Positions 47,834 to 57,376 of a stretch of 64,000 nt of DNA are shown here, piece by piece (the first letter of the stretch is position 1; each line of letters opens with the position of its first letter). A program made the translations under genes and the position numbers. This stretch comes from Mesorhizobium sp. YM1C-6-2 (GTDB lineage: Bacteria; Pseudomonadota; Alphaproteobacteria; Rhizobiales; Rhizobiaceae): assembly GCF_003666685.1 (NCBI RefSeq), contig NZ_RCIZ01000008.1, forward strand, positions 124,001-188,000, written 5' to 3'. A model generated the notes under the pieces. It did not search any database, was not told the DNA's origin, and saw nothing but the letters and a program-made list of their open reading frames with translations.

Positions 47834-48856
47834 TCACGACGGCGTTACTCCGAAGGTACGCCTGACGATGTAGATCGGCCGCTGCTTGATCTCGGCATAA
47901 ACGCGGCCCAGATACTGGCCGATGATGCCGATGCCGAGCAGCTGGATGCCGCCGAGGAAGAGTATGCTGACCAGAAGCGACGCGTAGCCCGGCACGTCGA
48001 TGCCGAAGACCAGCGTCTTCGCGACGATCACCAGCCCGTAGAGGAACGACAGGACCGATATCGTCGCGCCGACATAGGTCCAGATCTCAAGCGGCGCGCT
48101 GGAGAAGCTGGTGATACCCTCGAGCGCGAAGTTCCAGAGCTTCCAGCCTGAGAATTTCGAGCGCCCCGCAGTCCTCGGCTCGCGCACATATTCGATCGTC
48201 GCGGTGTGGAAACCCACCCAGGCGAACAGCCCCTTCATGAAGCGGCGACGCTCCGGCAGGGCGCGCAGCGCGTCGATCACCTGGCGGTCGATCAGGCGGA
48301 AGTCACCGACGTCGTGGGGGATCTTCTGGGCGGCGATCATGTTGTGCACGCGGTAGAACAGCGATGCCGAGCGGTGCTTCATGAAACCGTCCGACGAGCG
48401 GTCGGACCGCTTCGCCAGAACTACCTCGAAACCTTCGCGCCACTTCTCGATCAGCAGCGGGATGACATGCGGCGGGTCCTGCAAGTCGACGTCGATCGGG
48501 ATCGCCGCGTCGGCGTCGCATATGTCGAGGCCGGCGGTCATCGCGGCTTCCTTGCCGAAATTGCGCGACAGGTCGACGACGCGGATGCGCGGATCGTCCT
48601 TCTGGGCCTCGAGCAGGCAGCCGAGCGTGGCGTCGGTCGAGCCGTCATTGACGAAGATGAAGTCGAAGGCGATGCCCTGCTCGGTCAGCACCTCGGTGTT
48701 GCGATAGACCGCCTCCAGGAACGGGGCGATCGCATCTTCCTCGTTGTGGACCGGAACGATCAGGGCCACGGTCGCCACACAGACGTCCGGAGACGCCTGA
48801 CCTGCGAATGGAGACTCCGTCGCCGGCCGTTCCGGATGCGGGAAAAGTGCGTTCAT
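47834..48856 (-). CDS. GtrB/DPM1-like polyprenyl-phosphate glycosyltransferase
   Basis: Family 2 glycosyltransferase transferring a hexose from a nucleotide sugar to undecaprenyl phosphate at the inner membrane. The GT-A domain spans about 30-260 (ALIVPVHNEEDAI, FVNDGSTDAT, DVDLQDPP with the DxD-like site, KRSDRSSDG), followed by two C-terminal membrane helices and GQYLGRVYAEIKQRP. ATG 48856 is preferred to a TTG four codons upstream. No gtrA flippase gene is adjacent; the following gene may be the second transferase. Confidence 0.88.
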   Translation of the reverse strand: MNALFPHPERPATESPFAGQASPDVCVATVALIVPVHNEEDAIAPFLEAVYRNTEVLTEQGIAFDFIFVNDGSTDATLGCLLEAQKDDPRIRVVDLSRNFGKEAAMTAGLDICDADAAIPIDVDLQDPPHVIPLLIEKWREGFEVVLAKRSDRSSDGFMKHRSASLFYRVHNMIAAQKIPHDVGDFRLIDRQVIDALRALPERRRFMKGLFAWVGFHTATIEYVREPRTAGRSKFSGWKLWNFALEGITSFSSAPLEIWTYVGATISVLSFLYGLVIVAKTLVFGIDVPGYASLLVSILFLGGIQLLGIGIIGQYLGRVYAEIKQRPIYIVRRTFGVTPS

Positions 48857-49092
48857 CGTCCGCCCCAAGCCTTTAATGGCAGATCGTGAGGCGGGACCGT
48901 AATGCGGCGCGGTTAAGTTAACTTTAAACTGGACAGTCGGTTTTCAGGCTGTTTCGACCGAATCGGCAGCGCTCGAACCGCCAGGTCGGGGCTCAAGCTT
49001 TCTATCCCTGCCTCCTGTTGGAGGGGGTTTTGCTCGGCACCCGGCGGGGGACGGCAGCGGGCTGCCGCCCTCGCGACTGCTTTGCGGGAGGC
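48857..49092. other. Gap upstream of the GtrB-like gene with an AT palindrome
   Basis: No gene is supported in these 236 bp. A perfect palindrome AAGTTAACTT (48915-48924) sits in an AT-rich patch about 60 bp before the GtrB-like start and could be an operator or promoter element. A GGCAGCGGGCTGCC stem near 49052-49065 lies beyond the 62-residue protein's stop but has no T-run. Confidence 0.4.
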
Positions 49093-49281
49093 CTACTCTG
49101 CCTGCTTCTCTTCAGCCTTTGCGGACTCGGAGACGGGCACCGGAGGCATCTCTTTCGCGACGCTGGCAACCTTGGTCCCGGTGTCTGCCGAGGCATTCAC
49201 CTGCTTGTGGGCTGCGCAGTCGGCTGATGCGGCGGAGATCGAAAGACCCAATGCGGCGGCAAGTACGAGAACTGTCTTCAT
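49093..49281 (-). CDS. Small exported protein, 62 residues, unknown function
   Basis: Start MKTVLVLAAALGLSISAASA is a signal peptide with a likely cleavage after residue 20 (ASA-D). The mature ~42 residues contain one cysteine (C22) and are Ala/Glu/Lys-rich (VSESAKAEEKQAE). No lipobox. ATG 49281 has AAGGAG six bases upstream, which makes it a real gene despite its size; the long frame upstream is a coaA-region shadow. It lies downstream of coaA on the same strand. I do not recognise a family. Confidence 0.7.
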   Translation of the reverse strand: MKTVLVLAAALGLSISAASADCAAHKQVNASADTGTKVASVAKEMPPVPVSESAKAEEKQAE

Positions 49282-49394
49282 CGTAGACTCCTTCGTCCTG
49301 AACCCCGCAACGAAGGTTACGCGGCGAATGCGGCAGCCCGAAATCACAATTCCGTTCCTGCCGGAGCGATGCGTGAAGATCAGAGCCGCCGGCC

Positions 49395-50354
49395 CTACAG
49401 CTTTCTCAGCGCCACTTCCTCGACCCGGTGGTCGGCGCCCTTGCGCAGGATAAGGTCGGCGCGCGGCCTCGTCGGGCGGATGTTTTCGCGCAGGTTCTTC
49501 AGGTTGATGTTGGCCCAAAGCCCCTCGGCGATCGCGCGCGCAGCATCCTCCGACAGTTCGGAGTAGCGGTGGAAGAAGGATTGCGGGTTGCGGAAGGCGG
49601 TTTCCCTCAGCCGCATGAAGCGGTCCACGTACCAGCCATGGATCATCTCCTCCTCGGCATCGATATAGATCGAGAAGTCGAAGAAATCGGACAGGAACGG
49701 CACGAACTTGCCGTCCTTCGGCAGATCACGCGGCTGCAGCACGTTCAGCCCCTCGAAGATCAATATGTCGGGCCGGTCGATGGTGACGTATTCGCCGGGC
49801 ACCACGTCATAGGTGAGATGCGAATAAACAGGCGCGCGCACGTCGGGCTGGCCGGACTTGATCGCCGACAGGAAGCGCAGCAGCGCGCCGACGTCGTAGC
49901 TGTCCGGGAAACCCTTGCGCTCCATGAGGTTCTGCCGCCGCAGCGTCTCGTTCGGCAGCAGGAAGCCGTCGGTCGTCACCAGGTCGACCTTCGGGCTCGA
50001 CGGCCAGCGGGCGAGAAGCTCCTTCAGCAGGCGCGCAGTGGTCGACTTGCCGACCGCGACCGAACCGGCGATGCCGATGATGAACGGCGTCTTGATGGCA
50101 TGCGGCACGTTGAAGAAGGCGCGGCGCTCGCGAAAGAGGAGCTGGCTCGCCTCGACATGTACGGAGAGCAGCCGCGACATCGACAGATAGATGCGCCTGA
50201 CTTCGTCGAGATCGATCGGGTCGTTGAGCGAGGAAAGCCGCTGCACTTCCTCCGCCGTCAGCGTCAGCGACGAACCGGCCGCGAATTCCGCCCATCGCTC
50301 CGCGGCGTAGAAGCGGTACGGGGAATATTTCTCCGTCGCGACAAGCTGATCCAT
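49395..50354 (-). CDS. coaA: Pantothenate kinase (type I)
   Basis: First step of coenzyme A synthesis. The 319-residue product has the P-loop [17 protein letters not shown] near 92-108, the [14 protein letters not shown]-terminus and [10 protein letters not shown], all CoaA-specific. ATG 50354 with GGGAG five bases upstream is far better than the frame's upper start. It begins 11 bases after hisE and closes the his operon, an order I recall from Sinorhizobium. Confidence 0.96.
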   Translation of the reverse strand: MDQLVATEKYSPYRFYAAERWAEFAAGSSLTLTAEEVQRLSSLNDPIDLDEVRRIYLSMSRLLSVHVEASQLLFRERRAFFNVPHAIKTPFIIGIAGSVAVGKSTTARLLKELLARWPSSPKVDLVTTDGFLLPNETLRRQNLMERKGFPDSYDVGALLRFLSAIKSGQPDVRAPVYSHLTYDVVPGEYVTIDRPDILIFEGLNVLQPRDLPKDGKFVPFLSDFFDFSIYIDAEEEMIHGWYVDRFMRLRETAFRNPQSFFHRYSELSEDAARAIAEGLWANINLKNLRENIRPTRPRADLILRKGADHRVEEVALRKL

Positions 50355-50365
50355 CGACGCTCCCG

Positions 50366-50692
50366 TCAGCCCGGCTCGCTGCGCGAGGCCTTCTCCGCCA
50401 CGCCCGACTGCGCCGTCCGCCGCTCGAGTTCGGCAATCACCTCGGAGAGGGGAACCCCGGCGAGCGCCAGCACCACCAGCCAATGATAGAGGAGATCGGC
50501 GCTTTCCGAAACGAGCGCCTTCCTGTCACCGCCGACGGCCGCGATCACCGTCTCGACCGCTTCCTCGCCGAATTTCTTGGCGGCGCGGTCCATGCCGCCG
50601 GCAAACAGCTTTGCCGTCCACGATCCGGAATCGCCGGAACGGCCGCGCTCGGCGACGATCTTTTCCAGCTCGTCCAGTGAAAACCCGCTCAT
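50366..50692 (-). CDS. hisE: Phosphoribosyl-ATP pyrophosphatase
   Basis: Second step of histidine synthesis, hydrolysing PR-ATP to PR-AMP. The 108-residue all-helical MazG-like protein has [13 protein letters not shown] (metal-binding EExxE) and [12 protein letters not shown]. Single-domain form, not fused to HisI. It starts nine bases after hisF. Confidence 0.95.
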   Translation of the reverse strand: MSGFSLDELEKIVAERGRSGDSGSWTAKLFAGGMDRAAKKFGEEAVETVIAAVGGDRKALVSESADLLYHWLVVLALAGVPLSEVIAELERRTAQSGVAEKASRSEPG

Positions 50693-50701
50693 GCAGGCCG
50701 T

Positions 50702-51493
50702 TTATTGCGCCGCAGCGGCGCTGTCCAGCCGCATCGGCAGTCCCGCCTTCGCCATATGAGCCTTGGCCTCGGCGATCGAATAGGTGCCGAAATGGAAGAT
50801 CGAGGCGGCAAGCACCGCCGTCGCATGGCCGTCGCGCACACCCTCGACCAGATGGTCGAGCGTGCCGACGCCGCCCGACGCGATCACCGGCGCGCGCACC
50901 GCGTCAGCCACGGCGCGAGTCAGTGCGATATCGTAGCCGGCTTTGGTCCCGTCGCGATCCATCGAGGTGAGCAGGATCTCGCCGGCGCCAAGTCCCACCA
51001 CCTTTTCGGCAAAACCCACCGCATCGATGCCGGTGGCGTTGCGGCCGCCATGGGTGAAGATCTCCCAGCGGTCGGCCTCACCGGGCGCCGAAACCTTCTT
51101 GGCGTCGATCGCCACCACGATGCACTGGTTGCCGAACTTGTCGGCGGCCTCGGCGACGAAGTCCGGATTGTTCACCGCGGCGGTGTTGATCGACACCTTG
51201 TCGGCGCCCGCAAGCAGAAGCTTCCTGATGTCGGCCACCTGCCGCACGCCGCCGCCCACCGTCAGCGGCATGAAGCAGCGTTCGGCGGTGCGCGCGACCA
51301 CGTCGAAGATCGTCTCGCGATTGTCCGACGACGCCGTGATGTCGAGGAAGCAGAGTTCGTCGGCGCCTGCCGCGTCATACGCGGTCGCCGCCTCGACCGG
51401 ATCGCCGGCGTCCACCAGGTCGACGAAGTTGACGCCCTTGACGACGCGGCCGTCCTTCACGTCCAGGCAGGGAATGACACGGGCCTTCAGCAT
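50702..51493 (-). CDS. hisF: Imidazole glycerol phosphate synthase cyclase subunit HisF
   Basis: Uses ammonia from HisH to close the imidazole ring and release AICAR. The 263-residue TIM barrel has catalytic Asp11 in [14 protein letters not shown] and the second Asp in VVAIDAKKV, with the VGGGVRQ and [11 protein letters not shown] phosphate loops. The long frame upstream is a shadow. The ATG overlaps the stop of the arginase-like gene by one base. Confidence 0.97.
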   Translation of the reverse strand: MLKARVIPCLDVKDGRVVKGVNFVDLVDAGDPVEAATAYDAAGADELCFLDITASSDNRETIFDVVARTAERCFMPLTVGGGVRQVADIRKLLLAGADKVSINTAAVNNPDFVAEAADKFGNQCIVVAIDAKKVSAPGEADRWEIFTHGGRNATGIDAVGFAEKVVGLGAGEILLTSMDRDGTKAGYDIALTRAVADAVRAPVIASGGVGTLDHLVEGVRDGHATAVLAASIFHFGTYSIAEAKAHMAKAGLPMRLDSAAAAQ

Positions 51494-52329
51494 CAGATCC
51501 GCTCCATCGCGGCCAGGAAATCGACCATCAGCCTGCCGACGACGGGCGGCACCTCGCCCTTGGCGTCGAAGGCGGGATCGTAGGCCGATATCGTCAGGCC
51601 GACGATCGGCGCCGACCGCGCCATGCAGGCGGCCGCCTCGCGCACGGCGTCCGGCTGCGGCCCGCCGGCCTCGGCATAGCGGTTCACCTGCAGCTCGTCC
51701 GGATCGTGCACGTCGAGATCGATGTGGAGATGCGTGCGCCGCACGCCGGCCTCCCTCAGCGCCGCCACTTTCTCGGCGGCTTCGCTCACTTCGGCGCGGA
51801 TGACCGGCAGTTTCTCCAGCAGCGCCTTCTCGTCGGGATCGAGGTCGCGCGCATCGACCAGCATGCATTTCGCCGGATCGACCGGCTGGAAGCCGGGGAT
51901 CGTGTTCGCCATCGGCCGCCAGCACAGCCCAAGCGCGGTGGCGAGCGCCATGCCGTCCAGGAAACCATGGGCGGAGGTCTCGGGCGTGTTGATGTCGCCG
52001 TGCTGATCGAACCAGATGATCGAATCCGCCTTCTCGCCGGCCACCGCGCCGCAGGTGGTCAGGCAGTTGCCCGACAGCACCACCGGAAAGCGGTCCTTGG
52101 CCTCGCTCTCGGCGACCTTCTCGGCCACCGCCTTGCAGACGGCGAAGCCGGTGGCGATCTCACGGTCGTCCAGCCCTTTGATCTTGCCGATCTCCTCGAC
52201 CTCGATGTCGTGACCGTTCATGGTCAGCATCTCGACCAGCCCGCCGGAGAGCAGCGCATCCGGCCCCTTGCCGAAACCTTCGTGCCGGCGCCCGCTGTCA
52301 TAGGGCGCCACGATAAGGGAGAGTTTCAC
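51493..52329 (-). CDS. Arginase-superfamily protein inside the his operon, altered metal site
   Basis: A 278-residue ureohydrolase-fold protein. DQHGD (D108, H110, D112) and [10 protein letters not shown] (D204, D206) match the metal-binding DxHxD and DxD motifs. The first ligand motif, usually GGDHS, reads SGNCLTTC, with Cys89 where the His ligand is expected, so the metal set or reaction may differ. GTG 52329, one base after the hisA stop, is chosen; ATG 52353 would overlap hisA. The stop overlaps hisF. Substrate is unknown: arginase, agmatinase or formimidoylglutamase activity cannot be assumed. Confidence 0.8.
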   Translation of the reverse strand: MKLSLIVAPYDSGRRHEGFGKGPDALLSGGLVEMLTMNGHDIEVEEIGKIKGLDDREIATGFAVCKAVAEKVAESEAKDRFPVVLSGNCLTTCGAVAGEKADSIIWFDQHGDINTPETSAHGFLDGMALATALGLCWRPMANTIPGFQPVDPAKCMLVDARDLDPDEKALLEKLPVIRAEVSEAAEKVAALREAGVRRTHLHIDLDVHDPDELQVNRYAEAGGPQPDAVREAAACMARSAPIVGLTISAYDPAFDAKGEVPPVVGRLMVDFLAAMERI

Positions 52330-52330
52330 G

Positions 52331-53071
52331 TCAGTTGTCCGTGTTCGCTTCATGCAGGATCGCCAGCGCTTCGGCCGGATCGATCCTGCCATCATATAGT
52401 GCGCGTCCGGAGATTGCGCCCGCCAGCTTCCTCGCGTCGGGTCTGGTCATGCGCCTGATGTCGTCAAGCGAGGCGAGCCCGCCCGAGGCGATCACAGGGA
52501 TCGACACGGCTTCAGCCAGCGCGATCGTGGATTGCCAGTTGATGCCGGAGAGCACGCCGTCGCGGTCGATGTCGGTGTAGATGATCGCCGCCACGCCCGC
52601 GCCCTCGAACTTCTTGGCCAGCTCGACGACGCTGAGGCTCGACGCTTCCGCCCAGCCTTCGACCGCCACCTTGCCGCCGCGCGCATCGATGCCGACCGCG
52701 ACCTTGCCGGGAAACTGCTTGCACGCCTGCCTGACGAGTTCCGGCTCGCGCACCGCCACGGTGCCCAGGATCACCCGCGCCAGCCCGCGGTCCAGCCAAT
52801 CCTCGATCTGGTCGAGGCTGCGGATGCCGCCGCCGAGCTGCACCGGATTTTTCGTCGCCTTGAGGATCGCCCCGACCGCCGCGCCGTTGACGCTCCTGCC
52901 TTCGAAAGCCCCGTTGAGGTCGACCACGTGCAGCCAGCTAAACCCTTGGTCTTCAAAGGCTTTCGCCTGCGCCGCCGGGTCCTCGTTGTAAATCGTGGCC
53001 GTATCCATGTCGCCGAGCTTGAGGCGCACGCATTTGCCGTCCTTGAGGTCGATCGCCGGGAAAAGGATCAC
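52331..53071 (-). CDS. hisA: ProFAR isomerase HisA
   Basis: Amadori isomerase of histidine synthesis. The 246-residue TIM barrel has the catalytic Asp in [14 protein letters not shown] and the second Asp in YTDIDRDGV, plus the QLGGGIRS phosphate loop. It starts with GTG at 53071, four bases after the DUF1330 stop. Confidence 0.97.
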   Translation of the reverse strand: MILFPAIDLKDGKCVRLKLGDMDTATIYNEDPAAQAKAFEDQGFSWLHVVDLNGAFEGRSVNGAAVGAILKATKNPVQLGGGIRSLDQIEDWLDRGLARVILGTVAVREPELVRQACKQFPGKVAVGIDARGGKVAVEGWAEASSLSVVELAKKFEGAGVAAIIYTDIDRDGVLSGINWQSTIALAEAVSIPVIASGGLASLDDIRRMTRPDARKLAGAISGRALYDGRIDPAEALAILHEANTDN

Positions 53072-53075
53072 CGTC

Positions 53076-53363
53076 TCACGCCCCTTCCACGATGGCGAAA
53101 TGTGCTTTCGAGAATTTCTGCCTGAGCTTCAGCGCTGCCTGGTATTCGGGCGAGTGGAAGCAGTCGAGCGCCGTCCGGTAGCTGTCGAATTCGATCACCA
53201 CCAGCCGCGACGCCGCCGGCCCCTCGAACACCTGGCCCTCGCCGCCGCGCACCAGGAACTTTGCGCCGTATTTGTCGAAGGCAGCCTTGTTTGCAGCGAT
53301 GTATTGCGGATAGCCGGCCTCGTCGGTCACGTCGACCATCGCCATCCAGTAGCCCTTTTTCAT
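53076..53363 (-). CDS. DUF1330 family protein
   Basis: A 95-residue alpha/beta-barrel ferredoxin-like protein of the DUF1330 family: [20 protein letters not shown] at the start, FLVRGGE, and [21 protein letters not shown]. The reaction is unknown. ATG 53363 overlaps the hisH stop by one base; the larger frame above it is a shadow of hisH. Its tight packing between hisH and hisA means it is expressed with the histidine genes. Confidence 0.87.
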   Translation of the reverse strand: MKKGYWMAMVDVTDEAGYPQYIAANKAAFDKYGAKFLVRGGEGQVFEGPAASRLVVIEFDSYRTALDCFHSPEYQAALKLRQKFSKAHFAIVEGA

Positions 53364-54013
53364 CACGGCCTCCATTTCAGGAAGTTGGCGATCAGCGCCA
53401 AGCCGAGCGCCTGGCTCTTCTCGGGGTGGAATTGCGTGCCGGCGAGATTGTCCTTCGCCACGGCAGCCGTCACCGGCCCGCCATAGTCGGCGACCGCGAC
53501 CACCTCCTCCGGGTCCCTCGCGTCGAGATGATAGGAGTGCACGAAATAGGCGTGCAGGCCATTCTCGCCCGTGGCGATCCCCTCGAACAGCGGATGACGG
53601 CGCTTCAGCTCGATCGTGTTCCAGCCGATCTGCGGGATCTTCAGTGACGGATCCTTGGGCGTGATCTCCTTCACGTCGCCCTTGATCCAGCCAAAACCCT
53701 GGGTGACGACCTTCTCCAGCCCGCGCTCCGACATCAGCTGCATGCCGACGCAGATGCCGAGGAACGGTTTTGCACGCTCGATCGCGGCTTCCTGCACAGC
53801 ATCCCACATGCCGGCGACGGCCCTCAGCCCCGCCGCGCAGTCGGCATAGGCGCCGACGCCCGGCAGCACGATGCGATCGGCGCTCCGCACTCGCTCCGGA
53901 TCGGCGGTGAGGTCGATCTCGGCCGCGATGCCCGCCTCGCGCGCGGCCCGCTCGAAGGCCTTGGTGGCCGAGCGCAGATTGCCCGAGCCGTAGTCGATGA
54001 TCGCGACGCGCAT
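53363..54013 (-). CDS. hisH: Imidazole glycerol phosphate synthase glutaminase subunit HisH
   Basis: Glutamine amidotransferase partner of HisF. Triad motifs are visible: nucleophilic Cys in [10 protein letters not shown] and the His-Glu pair in GTQFHPEKS. The N-terminus [12 protein letters not shown] is typical. It begins one base after the DUF2628 stop. Confidence 0.97.
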   Translation of the reverse strand: MRVAIIDYGSGNLRSATKAFERAAREAGIAAEIDLTADPERVRSADRIVLPGVGAYADCAAGLRAVAGMWDAVQEAAIERAKPFLGICVGMQLMSERGLEKVVTQGFGWIKGDVKEITPKDPSLKIPQIGWNTIELKRRHPLFEGIATGENGLHAYFVHSYHLDARDPEEVVAVADYGGPVTAAVAKDNLAGTQFHPEKSQALGLALIANFLKWRP

Positions 54014-54014
54014 G

Positions 54015-54500
54015 TCAGGGCCTTCCGGTATAGCCGAGCAGTCCGAGTGCCGGCGTCGACGAAGCTGGCCGCACCGGAGTTGCCACGGGAGCCGCCAGCG
54101 TACGAGGTACCTCCTGCGCCGGGGTCGCCGCCGGTTCCCTTGCGAGATAGCGGATTTCCGCGTCGCCGAGATCGCTCGCCTCGACCACGCCCCATTCGCG
54201 CCAGCCGCGCCGCCTCAGCGCGTTGACGCGCAGCGCCTGGCCCTCCAGCCCGACGAAGATCGAGACCAGCAGCGACAGCACCGCGCCAGTAAAGCCGAAG
54301 CCTGCCGTCTCGCCGAGCGCGGTCAGCCCGACGCCGACGGCGAAGGCAAGTGCCGCCTCGATCCACAGGCGGTGCCATAAAAGCCAGAGCGGTGGCGCCA
54401 GGAAGGCGAGAAAGGCAAAGCCGTCGCGAACCAGAACGGCACGCTCGGCCGCCGCTGCCGCATTGGCGGCTGGCGGCTCCATCACGACATAGATCGCCAT
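54015..54500 (-). CDS. DUF2628 membrane protein
   Basis: A 161-residue protein with a hydrophobic region of about three helices (residues 28-85; [19 protein letters not shown] is the first) and a short cytosolic C-terminus rich in Ala/Pro. The layout fits DUF2628, commonly found in rhizobial his operons. Function unknown. It follows hisB by four bases and precedes hisH by one. Confidence 0.8.
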   Translation of the reverse strand: MAIYVVMEPPAANAAAAAERAVLVRDGFAFLAFLAPPLWLLWHRLWIEAALAFAVGVGLTALGETAGFGFTGAVLSLLVSIFVGLEGQALRVNALRRRGWREWGVVEASDLGDAEIRYLAREPAATPAQEVPRTLAAPVATPVRPASSTPALGLLGYTGRP

Positions 54501-54504
54501 TGAC

Positions 54505-55104
54505 CTACCCTTTCAGGCTGCCCTTGGTCGAGGGCACGGCATCCGGCTGGCGCGGATCGCGCTCCAGCGCCGCGCGCAGCACCCGCGCCACCGCCTTGAA
54601 GCAGGTTTCGGCGATGTGATGGTTGTTGGCGCCATAGTGGTTGGTGACATGCAGCGTCACCCCGGCATTCTGCGCCAGCGCGTGGAAGAACTCGCGCACC
54701 AGCTCGGTGTCGAAGGTACCGATCTTCGGCGACGAGAAGGCGACGTTCCAGACCAGGTAGGGCCGGCCCGACACGTCGATCGCGGCGCGCGTCAGCGTCT
54801 CGTCCATGGCGAGGTCGATCGAGGCGTAGCGCATGATGCCGCGCCGCTCGCCGAGCGCCTTCGACAGCGCTTGACCGATCGCGATGCCGGTGTCCTCCAC
54901 CGTGTGGTGGTCGTCGATATGCAGGTCGCCCTTGGCCTTCACCGTCATGTCGATCAGCGAATGCCTGGAAAGCTGGTCGAGCATATGGTCGAAGAAGCCG
55001 ACGCCGGTCGCCATGTCGGACTTGCCGGCGCCGTCCACGTCGAGCGAGACCGAAATCTCGGTTTCCTTCGTCTTGCGGCTGATTTTGGCGGAACGGGATG
55101 CCAT
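54505..55104 (-). CDS. hisB: Imidazoleglycerol-phosphate dehydratase
   Basis: Dehydrates IGP to imidazole acetol phosphate. The 199-residue single-domain (non-fused) enzyme carries its manganese-binding motifs [12 protein letters not shown] and [13 protein letters not shown] 55104 has AGGA eight bases upstream; the longer frame is non-coding. It is the first gene of the his operon, divergent from hslV. Confidence 0.97.
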   Translation of the reverse strand: MASRSAKISRKTKETEISVSLDVDGAGKSDMATGVGFFDHMLDQLSRHSLIDMTVKAKGDLHIDDHHTVEDTGIAIGQALSKALGERRGIMRYASIDLAMDETLTRAAIDVSGRPYLVWNVAFSSPKIGTFDTELVREFFHALAQNAGVTLHVTNHYGANNHHIAETCFKAVARVLRAALERDPRQPDAVPSTKGSLKG

Positions 55105-55310
55105 TTTTCGGGTCCTGCGCTGCGAAAGCGTCAGCCTTCTAACAGCATGGTCGGGCGATTGCCAGTTGCGATGCAGCGCTTGGTTTCCAGCGGGCTTCCG
55201 GGCATTTGCAAATCGGCTTCCCCTGCATACATATGCCGCAACCAACCTCGTAGCGCGCGGGCTGCCGACAGACCCTCATCCCGGGGCCCGTGCGAAATCG
55301 GAGCAACACA
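55105..55310. promoter_or_regulatory. Divergent hisB-hslV intergenic region
   Basis: This 206-bp gap must hold promoters for the his operon (minus) and hslV (plus). A perfect 10-bp palindrome ATTTGCAAAT sits at 55204-55213 and a CATACATATG motif follows at 55226-55235. I see no convincing -35/-10 pair in either direction. Confidence 0.4.
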
Positions 55311-55865
55311 ATGTCCAATGAATTGACCATGCACGCCACGACGATCGTGACGGTGCGCAAGGGCGGCAAGGTCGTGATCGCCGGCGACGGCCAGGTCAGC
55401 CTCGGCCAGACGATCATGAAGGGCAACGCCCGCAAGGTCCGCCGCATCGGCGCCAATGGCAATGTCATCGCCGGCTTCGCCGGGGCGACCGCCGACGCCT
55501 TCACCCTGCTCGAGCGCCTCGAGGCCAAGCTCGAGCAATATCCCGAGCAGCTCACCCGCGCCGCGGTCGAGCTCGCCAAGGACTGGCGCACCGACCGCTA
55601 TCTGCGCCATCTCGAAGCGATGATGCTGGTCGCCGACAAGAGCGTATCGCTGGCCATCACCGGCAATGGCGACGTGCTCGAACCCGAGCACGGCGTTATG
55701 GCGATTGGTTCGGGCGGCAACTACGCGCTTGCCGCGGCCCGCGCGCTGATCGACACCGACAAGGATGCGGAAGAAATCGCGCGCATAGCGATGAAGATCG
55801 CCTCCGACATCTGCGTCTACACCAACGACAGCTTCGTCATCGAAACGCTGGATGCCGCAGCCTGA
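55311..55865 (+). CDS. hslV: ATP-dependent protease HslVU peptidase subunit
   Basis: Threonine peptidase of the HslUV proteasome-like complex. The 184-residue product has the [11 protein letters not shown] start of the mature chain, DGQVSLGQT and [11 protein letters not shown]. Nine residues (MSNELTMHA) precede the catalytic Thr, so a short propeptide must be removed; in E. coli only Met is cleaved. ATG 55311 has GGAG eight bases upstream. hslU follows 1.5 kb downstream with two genes between. Confidence 0.95.
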   Translation: MSNELTMHATTIVTVRKGGKVVIAGDGQVSLGQTIMKGNARKVRRIGANGNVIAGFAGATADAFTLLERLEAKLEQYPEQLTRAAVELAKDWRTDRYLRHLEAMMLVADKSVSLAITGNGDVLEPEHGVMAIGSGGNYALAAARALIDTDKDAEEIARIAMKIASDICVYTNDSFVIETLDAAA

Positions 55866-55950
55866 TCGGACCGGGACCCAAGCTCCTCGCCCCGCGAATG
55901 TGGGGCCAGGGCGCCAGGCGCAACGAGGCGGAGAGGGGATTCTCGAAACC

Positions 55951-56478
55951 ATGACCGCCCGAACCGCCCGCCCTGCCGAACCCGTCTACGACTTCCGGAG
56001 CGTGACTGAGGCAGACCTGCCCATGCTGGCGGCCTGGCTCGCCGAGCCGCATGTCGCTGAGTGGTGGGATGACGCCATCGAGGTCTCGCTCGCCGGCATC
56101 CGCGAGGCGATGGAGAGCATCGACACCGAGCCGCTGATCGTCGAGCTCGACGGGCGGCCGATCGCCTATATCCAGAGCTACGACCCCCACATGGAGGACG
56201 ACCACCCCTACCAGGACCAGCCTTTCGGCACGCTCGGCATGGACGTCACCATCGGCATCCCCGACCTCGTCGGCAAGGGACACGGCACGGCGATCGTCCG
56301 GCAGTTTTGCGACCTGCTTTTCGAGGAAGGCGCCCCGCGCGTCGTCATCGATCCGAACCCGGCTAACAAACGCGCCATCCGCGCCTATGAGAAGGCGGGT
56401 TTCAGCGCCTTCGACACGCGCACGACCATCTTCGGCCCCGCTTTGATGATGGCTCGCGACGCCGGCGAAGACGACTGA
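55951..56478 (+). CDS. GNAT acetyltransferase, AAC(6')-like
   Basis: A 175-residue acetyltransferase: FRSVTEADLPMLAAWL, PHVAEWWDD, IGIPDLVGKGHGTAIV (acetyl-CoA loop) and PNPANKRAIRAYEKAGF. The arrangement resembles aminoglycoside 6'-N-acetyltransferase and related small-molecule or siderophore acetyltransferases, but chromosomal homologues between hslV and hslU need not confer resistance. ATG 55951 has a purine stretch about 12 bases upstream. Confidence 0.85.
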   Translation: MTARTARPAEPVYDFRSVTEADLPMLAAWLAEPHVAEWWDDAIEVSLAGIREAMESIDTEPLIVELDGRPIAYIQSYDPHMEDDHPYQDQPFGTLGMDVTIGIPDLVGKGHGTAIVRQFCDLLFEEGAPRVVIDPNPANKRAIRAYEKAGFSAFDTRTTIFGPALMMARDAGEDD

Positions 56479-56693
56479 GCCGGTCGGAGGCGCTTGGCGG
56501 ACAGATCATCGCACGCGAGACAAAAGTCGAAATACGATGCAGTGATCTGCCGGATTCCACCGACCGAATGATCCTCCCTGGTGCCTATTCGGCGCGGGCA
56601 TCCGGCTCACCGGCCAAAACTTTCCCCTCCAAATAGCCGCACTATGTGTTCTTGTCGGCACAGACGGATGATTCGCCGCGAAGGGGACACGAC

Positions 56694-57293
56694 TTGGCTC
56701 AACTCACCGCACAGCGCGAACCTGCATCCTGGGGCCTCGACTGGAAGGCCGGCGTCATCGTCGTCGCGCTTCTGGCCGCCGCGCAGGCGCTGATCCTGCG
56801 CCTCCAGGGCCACATCTGGATCTGCGAATGCGGCTACGTGAAGCTGTGGCACGGCGTGGTGGTGAGTTCGGAGAACTCCCAGCACCTCTCCGACTGGTAC
56901 ACGCCGTCCCACATCATCCACGGTTTCCTGTTCTACCTGCTCTTCTGGCTGCTTTTCCGCCGCTCGACCGTATGGACACGGCTCTCCTTCGCGGTCCTGC
57001 TCGAAGCCGCCTGGGAAATCCTCGAGAACAGCCCGATCATCATCAACCGCTACCGTGAAGCCACCATTTCGCTCGATTATTTCGGCGACTCGATCATCAA
57101 CTCGGTCGCCGATACCGCATGGATGGTCTTCGGCTTCCTGCTCGCCGCCCGCCTGCCCGTCTGGCTGACCGTCGCGCTCGCCATCTTCTTCGAGCTCCTG
57201 GTCGGCTGGCTGATCCGCGACAATCTCACCCTCAACGTGCTGATGCTGGTCTATCCGATCGAAGCCGTGAAGGCCTGGCAGGGAGGCTTGTGA
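56694..57293 (+). CDS. UPF0314/DUF2585 membrane protein
   Basis: A 199-residue protein with about five membrane helices ([15 protein letters not shown] is the first) and conserved [29 protein letters not shown] and WEILENSP segments typical of DUF2585. Function unknown. The start is TTG at 56694, supported by AAGGGGA six bases upstream; a GTG at 56646 has no ribosome site. It lies before hslU on the same strand. Confidence 0.87.
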   Translation: MAQLTAQREPASWGLDWKAGVIVVALLAAAQALILRLQGHIWICECGYVKLWHGVVVSSENSQHLSDWYTPSHIIHGFLFYLLFWLLFRRSTVWTRLSFAVLLEAAWEILENSPIIINRYREATISLDYFGDSIINSVADTAWMVFGFLLAARLPVWLTVALAIFFELLVGWLIRDNLTLNVLMLVYPIEAVKAWQGGL

Positions 57294-57312
57294 TCGCCGC
57301 ATGGCTCGGGCC

Positions 57313-57340
57313 CTTGCACGGCGGCTTGCGGCCCATACAT
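57313..57340 (+). promoter_or_regulatory. Possible heat-shock type promoter of hslU
   Basis: CTTGCAC (57313-57319), 12 bases, then CCCATACAT (57332-57340), about 37 bp before the hslU ATG. This resembles the RpoH form (CTTGAAA and CCCCATnT) and fits a heat-shock gene, but the match is partial. Confidence 0.35.
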
Positions 57341-57376
57341 AAGCGGCGACCCTCCTGTTTCATTCGAGTATCCTGA

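Noticed and set aside
51493-52329. Plain agmatinase or arginase
   Set aside because: The first metal-ligand motif reads SGNC rather than GGDH and the context is biosynthetic, so a specific activity is not supported.
55951-56478. Aminoglycoside resistance gene
   Set aside because: Only a general GNAT/AAC(6')-like pattern is seen in a conserved core position without mobile elements; resistance cannot be claimed.
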